In this document: piece after piece, positions 52,439 through 60,462 of the stretch
Layout of the letters: every line of letters begins with the position of its first letter
Numbering within the stretch: position 1 is the first letter of the stretch
Source: Tepidicaulis sp002389665
GTDB lineage: Bacteria > Pseudomonadota > Alphaproteobacteria > Parvibaculales > Parvibaculaceae
Length of the DNA stretch: 64,000 nt
Direction: 5' to 3'
Assembly: GCF_965222285.1 (NCBI RefSeq)
Contig: NZ_OZ244942.1
Coordinates: 2,542,001 to 2,606,000, forward strand
Made by a program: the position numbers and the translations under genes
Notes under the pieces: generated by a model
Told to the model about the DNA's origin: nothing
The model's database searches: none
Seen by the model: the letters and a program-made list of their open reading frames with translations, nothing else

Positions 52439-53403
52439 TGGACCTCCGCTTTCGAGCCGAAGCGGCCGGGGAATTTTTCCCGCAGCGTGCCGAGAATGCC
52501 TTGCGGGAAGAAGACCACGATGGCGACGATCAAAAGGCCGAGCGCCACACGCTGCCAGCCGAGAAGATAGGTCCAGAAGATTTCCTGCGTGATATGGAAA
52601 ACCGCCGCGCCGATGGCGGGGCCCCAAAGCGTGCCCTTGCCGCCCAAAATGGCCATGAGCACCATCCACACCCCGTAAGTCGCGCCCGCAAAGGCGACAT
52701 CGCGCGGATCGATAAAGCCGATGAGATTGCCCGCCAGCGCCCCGCCGATGCCGAGAAAGAAAGCCGAAAGGCTCCAGGCCGCTGTCTTGAGCCGCGCCGT
52801 ATAAAGCCCCATGGCTTCGGCTTTGTCTTCATCGTCGCGCACGGCATTAAGCGCCAGGCCGAAGCGCGTGCCGTAAAGCCAGCGGAGTGTGAGAAACGTG
52901 GCCAGCGCCAGCGCTGCCAGGGTGAAATAAAAGAAGAGCGCGCGCAGCTCCAGCGCACCGGGGAAAAGCGGCACGGTCATCCCCGAGCCCGCACCGACAT
53001 AGTCCCAGCCCCCGGCAATCTCCCCCGCCGCAATGCCGAGACCGAGCGTGCCGATGGCAAAATAATGCCCCCTGAGGCCCAGGATACCGAGCCCGAGAAA
53101 AGCGGCGGCGGCGGCGGCGAGAACGCCGCCCAAAGCCGCGCCAAGCGCCAGCGCTTCATAATAGCCAAGCCCGCTGTCGCGCTGAAACACCGCGCAGGCA
53201 TAAGCGCCGATGCCGAAGAAAAGAATATTGCCGAAGGAATTATAGCCTAGCTGGCCGCCCATCAGATCCCAGGTCAGCGCGAAGACGATCATCAGCCAGA
53301 GAAAAGTGAACTGCGTAACGAAGGCGGGCGCGAGAAACGGCGCGGCAAGGACAAGCAGCCCCGCCCCGCCGATCGCGGCATATCTGGCGGCGCTTCGGCT
53401 CAT
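52435..53403 (-). CDS. livM: Branched-chain amino acid-type ABC transporter, permease LivM
   Basis: This 322-residue permease has about eight transmembrane helices. It carries the EAA-like cytoplasmic loop in ALNAVRDDEDKAEAMGL and, in the C half, the LivM segment FVGFIDPRDV-type region (GNLIGFIDPRDVAFAG). It begins four bases inside the LivH stop and overlaps livG by four bases, so the genes are coupled. Confidence 0.93.
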   Translation of the reverse strand: MSRSAARYAAIGGAGLLVLAAPFLAPAFVTQFTFLWLMIVFALTWDLMGGQLGYNSFGNILFFGIGAYACAVFQRDSGLGYYEALALGAALGGVLAAAAAAFLGLGILGLRGHYFAIGTLGLGIAAGEIAGGWDYVGAGSGMTVPLFPGALELRALFFYFTLAALALATFLTLRWLYGTRFGLALNAVRDDEDKAEAMGLYTARLKTAAWSLSAFFLGIGGALAGNLIGFIDPRDVAFAGATYGVWMVLMAILGGKGTLWGPAIGAAVFHITQEIFWTYLLGWQRVALGLLIVAIVVFFPQGILGTLREKFPGRFGSKAEVQ

Positions 53404-54302
53404 TTCAGATACATCCTTTTGCGCTGCAGACGGAGATTGCGCCAGACCAGCACCGCCACCATGAGAAGGAAGACGAGGGCGATCTGATATTCCGTGCCGA
53501 AGATGAAGCCCGCGACATTTTCAAAGGCCCCGAGACCGAGCCCCGCCGCCACCACCGCGCCGATATTGCCGACCCCCGCAACGATCACGATGAGGAAGGA
53601 ACGCACCGTGTAAGGAAGCCCGATATAGGGATGGATGGCCCAGGCCATAACGACGAGCGCGCCTGCCGCCCCGCACAGCGCGGCATTGAGCGCATAGGTC
53701 GCGGCATAGACCCGGTCTGTATCGATGCCGAGAATGGACGCGGCGCGCGGGTTCTGCGCGGTTGCGCGGATCGCCTGGCCGAGGCGGGAATATTTCAGGA
53801 ACAGCCAGAGCAGAAGCCCGAGACCGAGCGCGAGAAAGAAAGCCAGCACCTTGATCTGCGCCAGCGCCACCGCCCCGTCGAATAGCAAAAGCGTGCCGAG
53901 CCCGGCTTCGAGCGTGCGCACATCCGCGCCGAAAAGCTCGTTCGATAGCTGCTGCAAGACGATGGAAAGACCGAAAGTCGCCAGCACCGAAACGAATAGA
54001 TCCCGGTCGATGACGCGGAAGATCACCAGCCGGTAAAGCCCCCAGCCGAGAACAAAAAGCGCAATCGCTGCAATGGGAATGCCGAGCAGCACGGGAAGGC
54101 CGGCCTCCGCCGCCATCAGCGCAACGAAGCCGCCCAGCATGACGAACTCGCCCTGCACGATATTGATGATGTTGAGCACGCCCCAGACAAGCGCCATGCC
54201 GAACGCTGCGAGCACGAAGACCGCGCCGATGAGCAGCCCATTGAGCGCCAGATCGGCGCTGAGCACCGGATAATCGAAAAGCAGGAGAAAATTATCGATC
54301 AT
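53400..54302 (-). CDS. livH: Branched-chain amino acid-type ABC transporter, permease LivH
   Basis: This 300-residue permease has about eight helices. It opens with DLALNGLLIGAVFVLAAFGM and LNIINIVQGEFVMLGGF, standard LivH features, and has ATAQNPRAASILGIDTDRVY for the ATPase-coupling loop. It lies 14 bases after the substrate-binding protein gene and overlaps livM by four bases. Confidence 0.93.
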   Translation of the reverse strand: MIDNFLLLFDYPVLSADLALNGLLIGAVFVLAAFGMALVWGVLNIINIVQGEFVMLGGFVALMAAEAGLPVLLGIPIAAIALFVLGWGLYRLVIFRVIDRDLFVSVLATFGLSIVLQQLSNELFGADVRTLEAGLGTLLLFDGAVALAQIKVLAFFLALGLGLLLWLFLKYSRLGQAIRATAQNPRAASILGIDTDRVYAATYALNAALCGAAGALVVMAWAIHPYIGLPYTVRSFLIVIVAGVGNIGAVVAAGLGLGAFENVAGFIFGTEYQIALVFLLMVAVLVWRNLRLQRKRMYLK

Positions 54303-54316
54303 GAGGTCCGCCCGGC

Positions 54317-55537
54317 TCAGCGCGCGTTCATCGGATAGCGCAGCTCGGCTTCGGCAGGCTCCGGCGGATAAACGACTTTATATTCACCGTCCTGCACCTG
54401 ATAAAGCACCATGGGCTTGGCAACATTCTTGCCGCTCTCATCGAAACGTATCGGGCCGTAAAACGTCATCATGTCGGTTTCTGCCAGCGCATCGCGCACG
54501 GCTTTAGGATCGAGCGTGCCGGCCCGCTTAAACGCATCGGCGAAAACCATGACAGCGGCGGCGGATTCGGCTGCCTGATAAGGCGGCGGCGCGCCATACG
54601 TCTCCTCATAGAGCTTGGCGAAATCCGCCGCAGAGCCGAAAAGCGGATCGCTATATTTCAGCGCCGGGGCCCACTGCGCCGCGCAGAGAAAACCTTCCGC
54701 CTTCTCCCCGAACTTCTCGATGATCTGCGCGGAATCGCAATGGGTGAGCCCCACCATCGGCAGCTCGATGCGCATGTCGGAAAGCTGGCGCACGGCAAGT
54801 GCCGCCCCGCGCGCATGGCCCGAGACAAGCAGCACATCCGGGCGCAGCGCACGCACCTTGGCAAGCGTCGCGGACATGTCATTGAGCTCCGGCGGCAGCT
54901 TGTCCTCGATCACCATGTTCATGCCGTGCCGTTTGATGTCGGCAAGCACGCCGTTCTGCACATCCTGCGAAAAAGGATCGTTCTCGAAAGCGCCTGCCAC
55001 GCGCACGCGCGAAGGGTCATCCGCCACTTTCGCGGCAAGATCGACCACGGGCTGCAAGTACTGCTCGGTCGTAGAGAGCACCGCGAAGAGATATTGATAG
55101 CCTTCGGTAAAAAGCGAAACGGAAGCGCCGTTCGCCTCGACCATGGGCACGCCGTATTTTTCCGTCACCGGCGCCATGGCCTTGGTGAGACCGGAGCTAT
55201 AAGGGCCCAGAATATATTTCACCCCGTCCTGAGCGATCAGCCGCTCGGCAAGCTGGGCGCCGCGGGCCGGCGTCGATTCATCGTCGTAATAAACGATCTC
55301 GAGCGTATATGCCTTGCCCGCCACTTCCACGCCGCCGCGCTCGTTGATCAGCTTGGCGGCCAGGTCGTAGCCTTTCTGGGTAAAATCACCATTCGTGGAA
55401 TATTTACCGGTCAGCGAGATGGCCGAGCCGAGGCGGATACTCTCGGCGAGCGCGGCGCCCGGCTGCAAGGCGCCCCAGATGAGCGCTGCCGCCAGCGCCG
55501 CTCGCCCCGCTTTTCCCGTCCATTTCCGCTTGGTCAT
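54317..55537 (-). CDS. livK: Periplasmic ABC substrate-binding protein (Peripla_BP_6)
   Basis: From the ATG at 55537 this is a 406-residue protein. A signal peptide (about residues 1-31, ending GAALAE) leads into a Leu/Ile/Val-binding-type domain: IRLGSAISLTGKYSTNGDF, YDDESTPARGAQLAERLI, YILGPYSSGLTKAMAPVTE and PYQAAESAAAVMVFADAF. It is the first gene of the liv operon. The cargo could be branched-chain amino acids or an amide, so livK is a family label, not proof. Confidence 0.88.
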   Translation of the reverse strand: MTKRKWTGKAGRAALAAALIWGALQPGAALAESIRLGSAISLTGKYSTNGDFTQKGYDLAAKLINERGGVEVAGKAYTLEIVYYDDESTPARGAQLAERLIAQDGVKYILGPYSSGLTKAMAPVTEKYGVPMVEANGASVSLFTEGYQYLFAVLSTTEQYLQPVVDLAAKVADDPSRVRVAGAFENDPFSQDVQNGVLADIKRHGMNMVIEDKLPPELNDMSATLAKVRALRPDVLLVSGHARGAALAVRQLSDMRIELPMVGLTHCDSAQIIEKFGEKAEGFLCAAQWAPALKYSDPLFGSAADFAKLYEETYGAPPPYQAAESAAAVMVFADAFKRAGTLDPKAVRDALAETDMMTFYGPIRFDESGKNVAKPMVLYQVQDGEYKVVYPPEPAEAELRYPMNAR

Positions 55538-55646
55538 GCGCGTCCCCCCGCCTTGCCCCGATTTCACCCGTTCCGGGTCTTCTGCCCGCTTTGAACGGGC
55601 GGCCATCTTACAGACTCCCCCTCCCCCTGCAAGGCAAGGGGAAAGG

Positions 55647-55675
55647 CTTGAAAAAGGGGAGGCCGATCCAAATAT
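55647..55675 (+). promoter_or_regulatory. Sigma32-like promoter of hsp20
   Basis: CTTGAAA (55647-55653), 14 bases, then CCAAATAT (55668-55675), near the RpoH consensus CTTGAAA-N13/17-CCCCATNT. Transcription would start just before the first hairpin of the thermometer. Confidence 0.65.
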
Positions 55676-55683
55676 TTAAAAGC

Positions 55684-55782
55684 GCGGACGCCGGAAGGGT
55701 CCGCCTGAGATGCCTTGCCCGCCGGCCCATCAGGGCGGCTCTTTCAAGGCATGTCACTGGATCATCGCTTTAATGGAGGATG
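55684..55782 (+). promoter_or_regulatory. ROSE-type RNA thermometer of hsp20
   Basis: Three hairpins lie between promoter and ATG. I: GCGGAC/GTCCGC (55684-55704). II: ATGCCTTG/CAAGGCAT with an inner CCGCC/GGCGG (55710-55752). III: CATC-G-CT (55763-55769) pairs with AGGATG (55777-55782) with one bulged G, hiding the AGGA ribosome-binding site of the ATG at 55788. A bulged G opposite the Shine-Dalgarno sequence is the hallmark of ROSE elements. Confidence 0.82.
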
Positions 55783-55787
55783 TTCTT

Positions 55788-56258
55788 ATGAACGCGTTTG
55801 ATTTTTCCCCGCTTTACCGCTCCACGGTCGGCTTCGACCAACTCGCTTCGCTGCTTGATTCCGTGCTTTCGGAAGGCAATCAGCAAAGCTTTCCCCCTTA
55901 CAATATCGAGCGCACCGGCGAGAACGAGTACCGTATCTCGATGGCCGTTGCCGGTTTTTCCCAGGAAGAACTCGGCATCGAAGCGCGCCAGAACCTTTTG
56001 ACCATTACCGGCCGCAAGGAAGAAAAGCCCGAGAGCGCGAACGATAAGGTACGCGTGCTGCACCGGGGCATCGCTACCCGCAGCTTCGAGCGCCGCTTCC
56101 AGCTGGCCGATCATGTGGAAGTGCGCGGCGCGAGCCTGGAGAACGGCTTGCTGCATGTGGACCTCGTCCGGGAAATTCCAGAGACGATGAAACCGCGCCA
56201 GATCGCCATCGGCCAGGCGGGCGGAACCAAAACAATCGAAAGCAAAGCCGCCGACTAA
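55788..56258 (+). CDS. Small heat shock protein, Hsp20/IbpA family
   Basis: The start is at the ATG at 55788, with GGAGG upstream, giving 156 residues. It is an IbpA-type sHsp: N-terminal MNAFDFSPLYRSTVGFDQLA, alpha-crystallin domain PPYNIERTGENEYRISMAVAG through RGIATRSFERRFQLADHVEV, and the C-terminal GLLHVDLVREIP with a short tail. It binds unfolded proteins to limit aggregation. Expression is predicted to rise with heat through both a sigma32-like promoter and the ROSE element. Confidence 0.95.
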   Translation: MNAFDFSPLYRSTVGFDQLASLLDSVLSEGNQQSFPPYNIERTGENEYRISMAVAGFSQEELGIEARQNLLTITGRKEEKPESANDKVRVLHRGIATRSFERRFQLADHVEVRGASLENGLLHVDLVREIPETMKPRQIAIGQAGGTKTIESKAAD

Positions 56259-56306
56259 GCATCCGCCATAGCTGCCCGCAAAACGGGAAGCGGCAGGATA
56301 CTGCAC

Positions 56307-56335
56307 AAAAAGGGAGCGTTTACGCTCCCTTTTTA
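56307..56335 (+). terminator. Rho-independent terminator of hsp20
   Basis: AGGGAGCG and CGCTCCCT pair around TTTA and are followed by TTTTT, 52 bases after the stop. Confidence 0.85.
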
Positions 56336-56408
56336 CTTGCCCGCCCCCTTGCTGCTCATGAAAAGGGCGCCGGGTTTCCCCAATAAAGCTAGCGTCTATT
56401 AGAAAAAA

Positions 56409-56426
56409 TCAGGAAAGGCTTCCTGA
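56409..56426. promoter_or_regulatory. Inverted repeat upstream of the hybrid kinase
   Basis: TCAGGAAAGGCTTCCTGA has a seven-base arm on each side of AGGC, typical of a dimeric operator. It lies 22 bases ahead of the CtrA box. The binding protein is unknown. Confidence 0.4.
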
Positions 56427-56447
56427 AGACCCTTCTCTTTTAGGGTT

Positions 56448-56462
56448 TTAAGTGTCCCTTAA
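56448..56462. promoter_or_regulatory. CtrA-binding site
   Basis: TTAAGTGTCCCTTAA is an exact match to TTAA-N7-TTAA and lies about 72 bases ahead of the kinase start. It is itself palindromic (TTTTAAG and CTTAAAA). CtrA binding at this position commonly activates or represses the promoter. Confidence 0.75.
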
Positions 56463-56534
56463 AACGCTTTTACTATCTTCAAGGGGCAGAACGCCCGTCA
56501 TTAGCGGTACGCCGCTCGGAACGCCAGGGTTGAA

Positions 56535-58766
56535 ATGGCACAGTTTGCCAGCAAGGGAAAAATCTGGCCGAAAGCCGCGGCCTGGCAGGCGGTCCTGCTG
56601 AAAGCGGGCCGCAACGACCGTTTGCATGCGGCGGCGGCAGGCGTCTTTCTTTTTGCCTTTCTGCTGCTCGCCGAGTTTGCCTTCTATAAGCTTTGGCCCG
56701 CACCGGACCTAACCCTCTTCTTGGCCGCGCAGGCCGGTATTGCCCTAGCCACGCTCGGCCTCACCTTCGCCTTTGGCTATTGGCGCCTTTTGCGCCCGCT
56801 GCATGACTTGCTGGCCAGGACGGCGCGCAAAAGCGCCCAGCTCGATCTGCCAGAACCTGCAATCGGGCGCGAGCAGTCGGCCGCCGCGCTGCATCAGATC
56901 GTCAATCTGCTCATCCATCAGCTCGAAGAACAGGACGACCGCACGCTGCGCCTTTCGCTGGCCGCAAGCCACGCCGAATATGGCGTGATGCTGACCGACC
57001 CCAAGGGCGTCATTCTCTGGATCAACCGGGCCTTCACACATCTGACCGATTACGAGCCGGATGTCATTTTAGGCCGCAAAGTCGCCGAGTTCGCCGAAGA
57101 CCGGCTGGGCGGGCCTCAGGTTTTCGATGCCGTGGCCGATGCCATGAAATCGGGCCATGGACGGGAGATCGAAACGGTCAATTACACCCGCAACGCGCAT
57201 CGCTATTGGTCGGCCATCAACGTCAAACCGATCGAAGACGAAAGCGGCCAGCTCGAAGGCTATATCGCCTATGAGCGCGATATCACCGCCACCAAGACCA
57301 CCCAGTCCGCGCTTGAGGCCAGCCGCACCCAGCTTCAGCAGCGCGTGCAGGACCTGCAGACCACCCAGCACCAGCTCGAACACGAGCAGGGAAAACTTGC
57401 CGAGGTTGCCAAAGACCTCATCCGCGCCAAAGAAGCGGCCGAACAAGCCAACCGCGCGAAATCCGATTTCCTTGCCACGATCAGCCACGAGCTGCGCACG
57501 CCCATGAACGGCATTCTGGGCATGGCGGATCTGCTGCTCGCCCAGAACCTGGAAGACGAACAGAAGAATTATGCCCGCACGATCCGGGAATCCGGTGAAG
57601 GGCTGCTTGTCATTCTGAACGACATTCTGGACCTATCGAAACTGGAAGCGGGTAAACTCGAACTTGAAACCGTGCCGCTTTCCCTCGATCAGATCGTCAA
57701 GGCCGTCACCACGGTCATGCAGCCCAATGCAGCGGCGAAGAACCTGACCCTCCGCACGCATATCGACTCCAACCTGCCCCCTCTCATCGAAGGCGATCCG
57801 ACGCGGCTGCGCCAGATCCTGTTCAATCTGACATCCAACGCCATCAAATTCACCGAAGCGGGCAGCATCGATATTCGCGTGAGCGCGCAGAAAAACGAAG
57901 AGGGCGATGCGCTTGCGGTGATCGCCATCGAAGATACCGGCATCGGCATCGCGCCTGAAACCCAGTCGAAACTCTTCGAGCGTTTCTCGCAGCTCGATTC
58001 TTCCATTTCCCGCACCCATGGCGGCACGGGGCTCGGCCTTGCCATCTGCCAGGAGCTGACCTTCCTGATGGGCGGCAACATCGAAGTGGAAAGCACGCCG
58101 GGCAAGGGCAGTCTCTTCCGCGTCTCCCTGCCGCTGAAAGCCGCCGAAGCGGAAAAAGGCGCGCCCGCGCCCAAACCTTTGGGAACGAATGAGGCGCTGG
58201 CCGCCATTCCGCCTCACATGAACATTCTTCTGGCCGAAGACAACGACGTGAACCAGCGCCTGATGCGCGCCATCATCGACAAGCTGGGACACAATCTCAC
58301 CATCGCGAAGAACGGCATAGAAGCGGTCAAGCATCTGCGGCGCGCGCCCTTCGATCTCGTGCTGATGGATATTCAGATGCCGGAAATGGACGGCGTCATC
58401 GCCACGAAAGTCATCCGCGCTTCCGACGCGGACTGGGCGGGCATTCCCATCATCGCGCTGACCGCCCATGCAATGCAGGGCTCCAAGGAGCAATATCTGC
58501 AAGTGGGTATGGACGGGTTCGTCTCCAAACCCATCCACCTGCCGCTGCTTTTGGGAGAGATCGCCCGCGTTCTCCACGAGCGCGGACGCATCGTGCTGCC
58601 GACAATTGATGATGCCGCGTCTGCGCGGCCCTGCGCGGAGCAGAACGCCCTGTCGCCCAAACAGAAAGCGGATACGAAGGACGCTTTACGGCTTCTCTTG
58701 AACAAGATGGAGCATCAATCGGGCGGCCAATCCTCCGGCCAGCCGCCGCGCAAAGCAACCCACTGA
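56535..58766 (+). CDS. Hybrid sensor histidine kinase (two TM, PAS, HisKA, HATPase, receiver)
   Basis: This 743-residue protein has two helices at about 31-53 and 59-81 with little periplasmic sequence between them. A PAS domain follows (about 135-250, GVMLTDPKGVILWINRAFTH), then a coiled linker. HisKA has phosphoacceptor His318 (ATISHELRTPMNGILG). The ATPase has N-box ILFNLTSNAIKFT and G-box GTGLGLAICQELTF. The C-terminal receiver has Asp612 (LVLMDIQMPEMDG). All catalytic residues look intact. It faces an Hpt gene 27 bases from its stop, and a CtrA box sits upstream, so it may feed a cell-cycle phosphorelay. The signal is unknown. Confidence 0.93.
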   Translation: MAQFASKGKIWPKAAAWQAVLLKAGRNDRLHAAAAGVFLFAFLLLAEFAFYKLWPAPDLTLFLAAQAGIALATLGLTFAFGYWRLLRPLHDLLARTARKSAQLDLPEPAIGREQSAAALHQIVNLLIHQLEEQDDRTLRLSLAASHAEYGVMLTDPKGVILWINRAFTHLTDYEPDVILGRKVAEFAEDRLGGPQVFDAVADAMKSGHGREIETVNYTRNAHRYWSAINVKPIEDESGQLEGYIAYERDITATKTTQSALEASRTQLQQRVQDLQTTQHQLEHEQGKLAEVAKDLIRAKEAAEQANRAKSDFLATISHELRTPMNGILGMADLLLAQNLEDEQKNYARTIRESGEGLLVILNDILDLSKLEAGKLELETVPLSLDQIVKAVTTVMQPNAAAKNLTLRTHIDSNLPPLIEGDPTRLRQILFNLTSNAIKFTEAGSIDIRVSAQKNEEGDALAVIAIEDTGIGIAPETQSKLFERFSQLDSSISRTHGGTGLGLAICQELTFLMGGNIEVESTPGKGSLFRVSLPLKAAEAEKGAPAPKPLGTNEALAAIPPHMNILLAEDNDVNQRLMRAIIDKLGHNLTIAKNGIEAVKHLRRAPFDLVLMDIQMPEMDGVIATKVIRASDADWAGIPIIALTAHAMQGSKEQYLQVGMDGFVSKPIHLPLLLGEIARVLHERGRIVLPTIDDAASARPCAEQNALSPKQKADTKDALRLLLNKMEHQSGGQSSGQPPRKATH

Positions 58767-58793
58767 TCCGGCAGCAGAACGCCGGACGTTTCC

Positions 58794-59225
58794 TTAGGCC
58801 GCTTCCTGCAAACGTTTGAGTTTTTCCACCACCTCGCTGCCGAGCGCGCCGCCGCTTCCCTCCACATCATGATCGACAAGCAAGGAGAGCGCATCAACAT
58901 GAGCGCGCACGATCAGCACCACATCGTCGCTGAGCGCCGGTTTGGCGCGCAGAAACTCACACAGAAGTTCGCTGATCGAGGTGATGAGATCATAACCGAA
59001 GGTGCCGGCCTGGCCTTTGACATTATGACTGGTGACGAAAAGCTCCTGCAGCGGATGCTCGCCGTCCGGCACACCCGCTTCAAGCTCGCGCAGACAGGCG
59101 CGCAGCGTCTCGACATCCTGCACGAGCTGCTCACGGTAGCCTTCTTTCAGCGCCGCAACGGCTGCATGCGCGCGTGCGAGAATTTCATCCGCGTTTTCTT
59201 CAGACAAGAGCCGTCCTCCCGCCAT
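58794..59225 (-). CDS. Histidine phosphotransfer (Hpt) domain protein
   Basis: This 143-residue all-helical protein has the Hpt motif SHNVKGQAGTFGYDL with His67 as phosphoacceptor (HxxKG). The size fits a stand-alone phosphotransferase linking a receiver to a response regulator. It converges on the hybrid kinase gene (27 bases between stops), whose receiver would be the donor; the downstream response regulator is not in the window, apart from cpdR at 34148. Confidence 0.9.
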   Translation of the reverse strand: MAGGRLLSEENADEILARAHAAVAALKEGYREQLVQDVETLRACLRELEAGVPDGEHPLQELFVTSHNVKGQAGTFGYDLITSISELLCEFLRAKPALSDDVVLIVRAHVDALSLLVDHDVEGSGGALGSEVVEKLKRLQEAA

Positions 59226-59356
59226 CTGACATCCCGCGCCGGCAACCGGTGCTCTTCATCAGAACCCCGATTAAATCACCCGGCGCATACCGAGAAAACG
59301 AGTTTATCCGGCAGGGCTGAACAGAATCTGAACCGGCGGGAGGTCAGCTGTCCGGC

Positions 59357-60367
59357 TTACGCGAGATAGGTCAGGCAGCCTGTCTCTTTCAGGATAGGAT
59401 CGAGCCGGTCCTTGGCCGGTGACGCTGCGTAACGCTCTTTCAGCGCCTTCAAAGAACGGGCGTGGTATTTCTGCGGCTGCTGCGCAAAACGCCCGCCTTC
59501 AATCTCCACCTCGAACGTCTCCGCGCCGCTGGCAAGCGCCGTCGCATTGGCCGTGCTCCAAGGTAAAAAGCGTGCGCCCACTTCCCGCTTAAGAAATGGG
59601 ATAAGCGTTCCCGCAAGGCTCTCCCAGCTCTCGAAGCCCCCGTCCTTGCCGGCTTTGGGGTCCGGGTTCAGCATGCGCTCGCACCAGGCAAGAAGACCCG
59701 GATGATTTTCTTTCAGGTAAGCCCCCGCCGTCGGATCGAGGCTCATTTCATAAAACTGCGCATAAAGCCCGAAATCGGCAAAGGACGGCCGGCTACCCAA
59801 AACATAAGCGCGCCCGTTCAGATGCGCCTCGAGCAGCGCCGCTGCCTCTTTCATCGAGCCTTCGATAAGCGGCGCGGTTTCAGGCGAAGAGCCCACGAAA
59901 AAAAGCCGCCCGGACATGCGTTCGCGCACCATGTCCGCCACCGCTTTCAATTGCGCCTCTTCGAGCCCGGGCGCCTGCATCGCGGCGATGCTATGAGCGG
60001 TTGCGATCTGATCGGGCTCATAGGTCCAGCGATAGTGGAACATGTGCTTATTGCCCCATTCATCCGCATATTCTTCCAAGAGCGCGGAAATAAACGCGAG
60101 CACCGGATCTTCCGGCTGAATGGCAGGTTCCGGGTACCGCGCCTCCATTTTTTCAAGGATCGGCGTTGAATCCTGCAGGCCCTCGTCTTCCGGTGCCACA
60201 ACCAGAGGAATGAGCGGCAGCTTGGCGTATTTCTGGAACTCGCCCTGCGTGCTCGCATCCCGCACCACCCATTCGTGCGGGATCTGCTTGTAGCGGAAAT
60301 AAGAGCGCACCTTCACCGAATAAGGGGAAAGCTCGGCCCCGAAAATTCTATATACCGCCTTTGCCAT
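59357..60367 (-). CDS. Glutathione S-transferase family protein, long form
   Basis: This 336-residue protein begins with the thioredoxin-fold part (YRIFGAELSPYSVKVRSYFR) with Ser-Pro-Tyr in place of the CPxC pair, then PLIPLVVAPEDEGLQDSTPI and a long helical C-terminus. It is about 100 residues longer than most GSTs; the extra part (LVARFLPWSTANATALASG-type) has no clear separate domain. The substrate is unknown. It is divergent from the dicarboxylate symporter gene. Confidence 0.85.
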   Translation of the reverse strand: MAKAVYRIFGAELSPYSVKVRSYFRYKQIPHEWVVRDASTQGEFQKYAKLPLIPLVVAPEDEGLQDSTPILEKMEARYPEPAIQPEDPVLAFISALLEEYADEWGNKHMFHYRWTYEPDQIATAHSIAAMQAPGLEEAQLKAVADMVRERMSGRLFFVGSSPETAPLIEGSMKEAAALLEAHLNGRAYVLGSRPSFADFGLYAQFYEMSLDPTAGAYLKENHPGLLAWCERMLNPDPKAGKDGGFESWESLAGTLIPFLKREVGARFLPWSTANATALASGAETFEVEIEGGRFAQQPQKYHARSLKALKERYAASPAKDRLDPILKETGCLTYLA

Positions 60368-60462
60368 GCCGCATCTCCCTATTGATCTGTTTCATTGATG
60401 TGTTTGAGCGTCATCTTAGTATGGAGCAGGCCGGATCGCTAACTCCCTCATACAGGCTTCAC

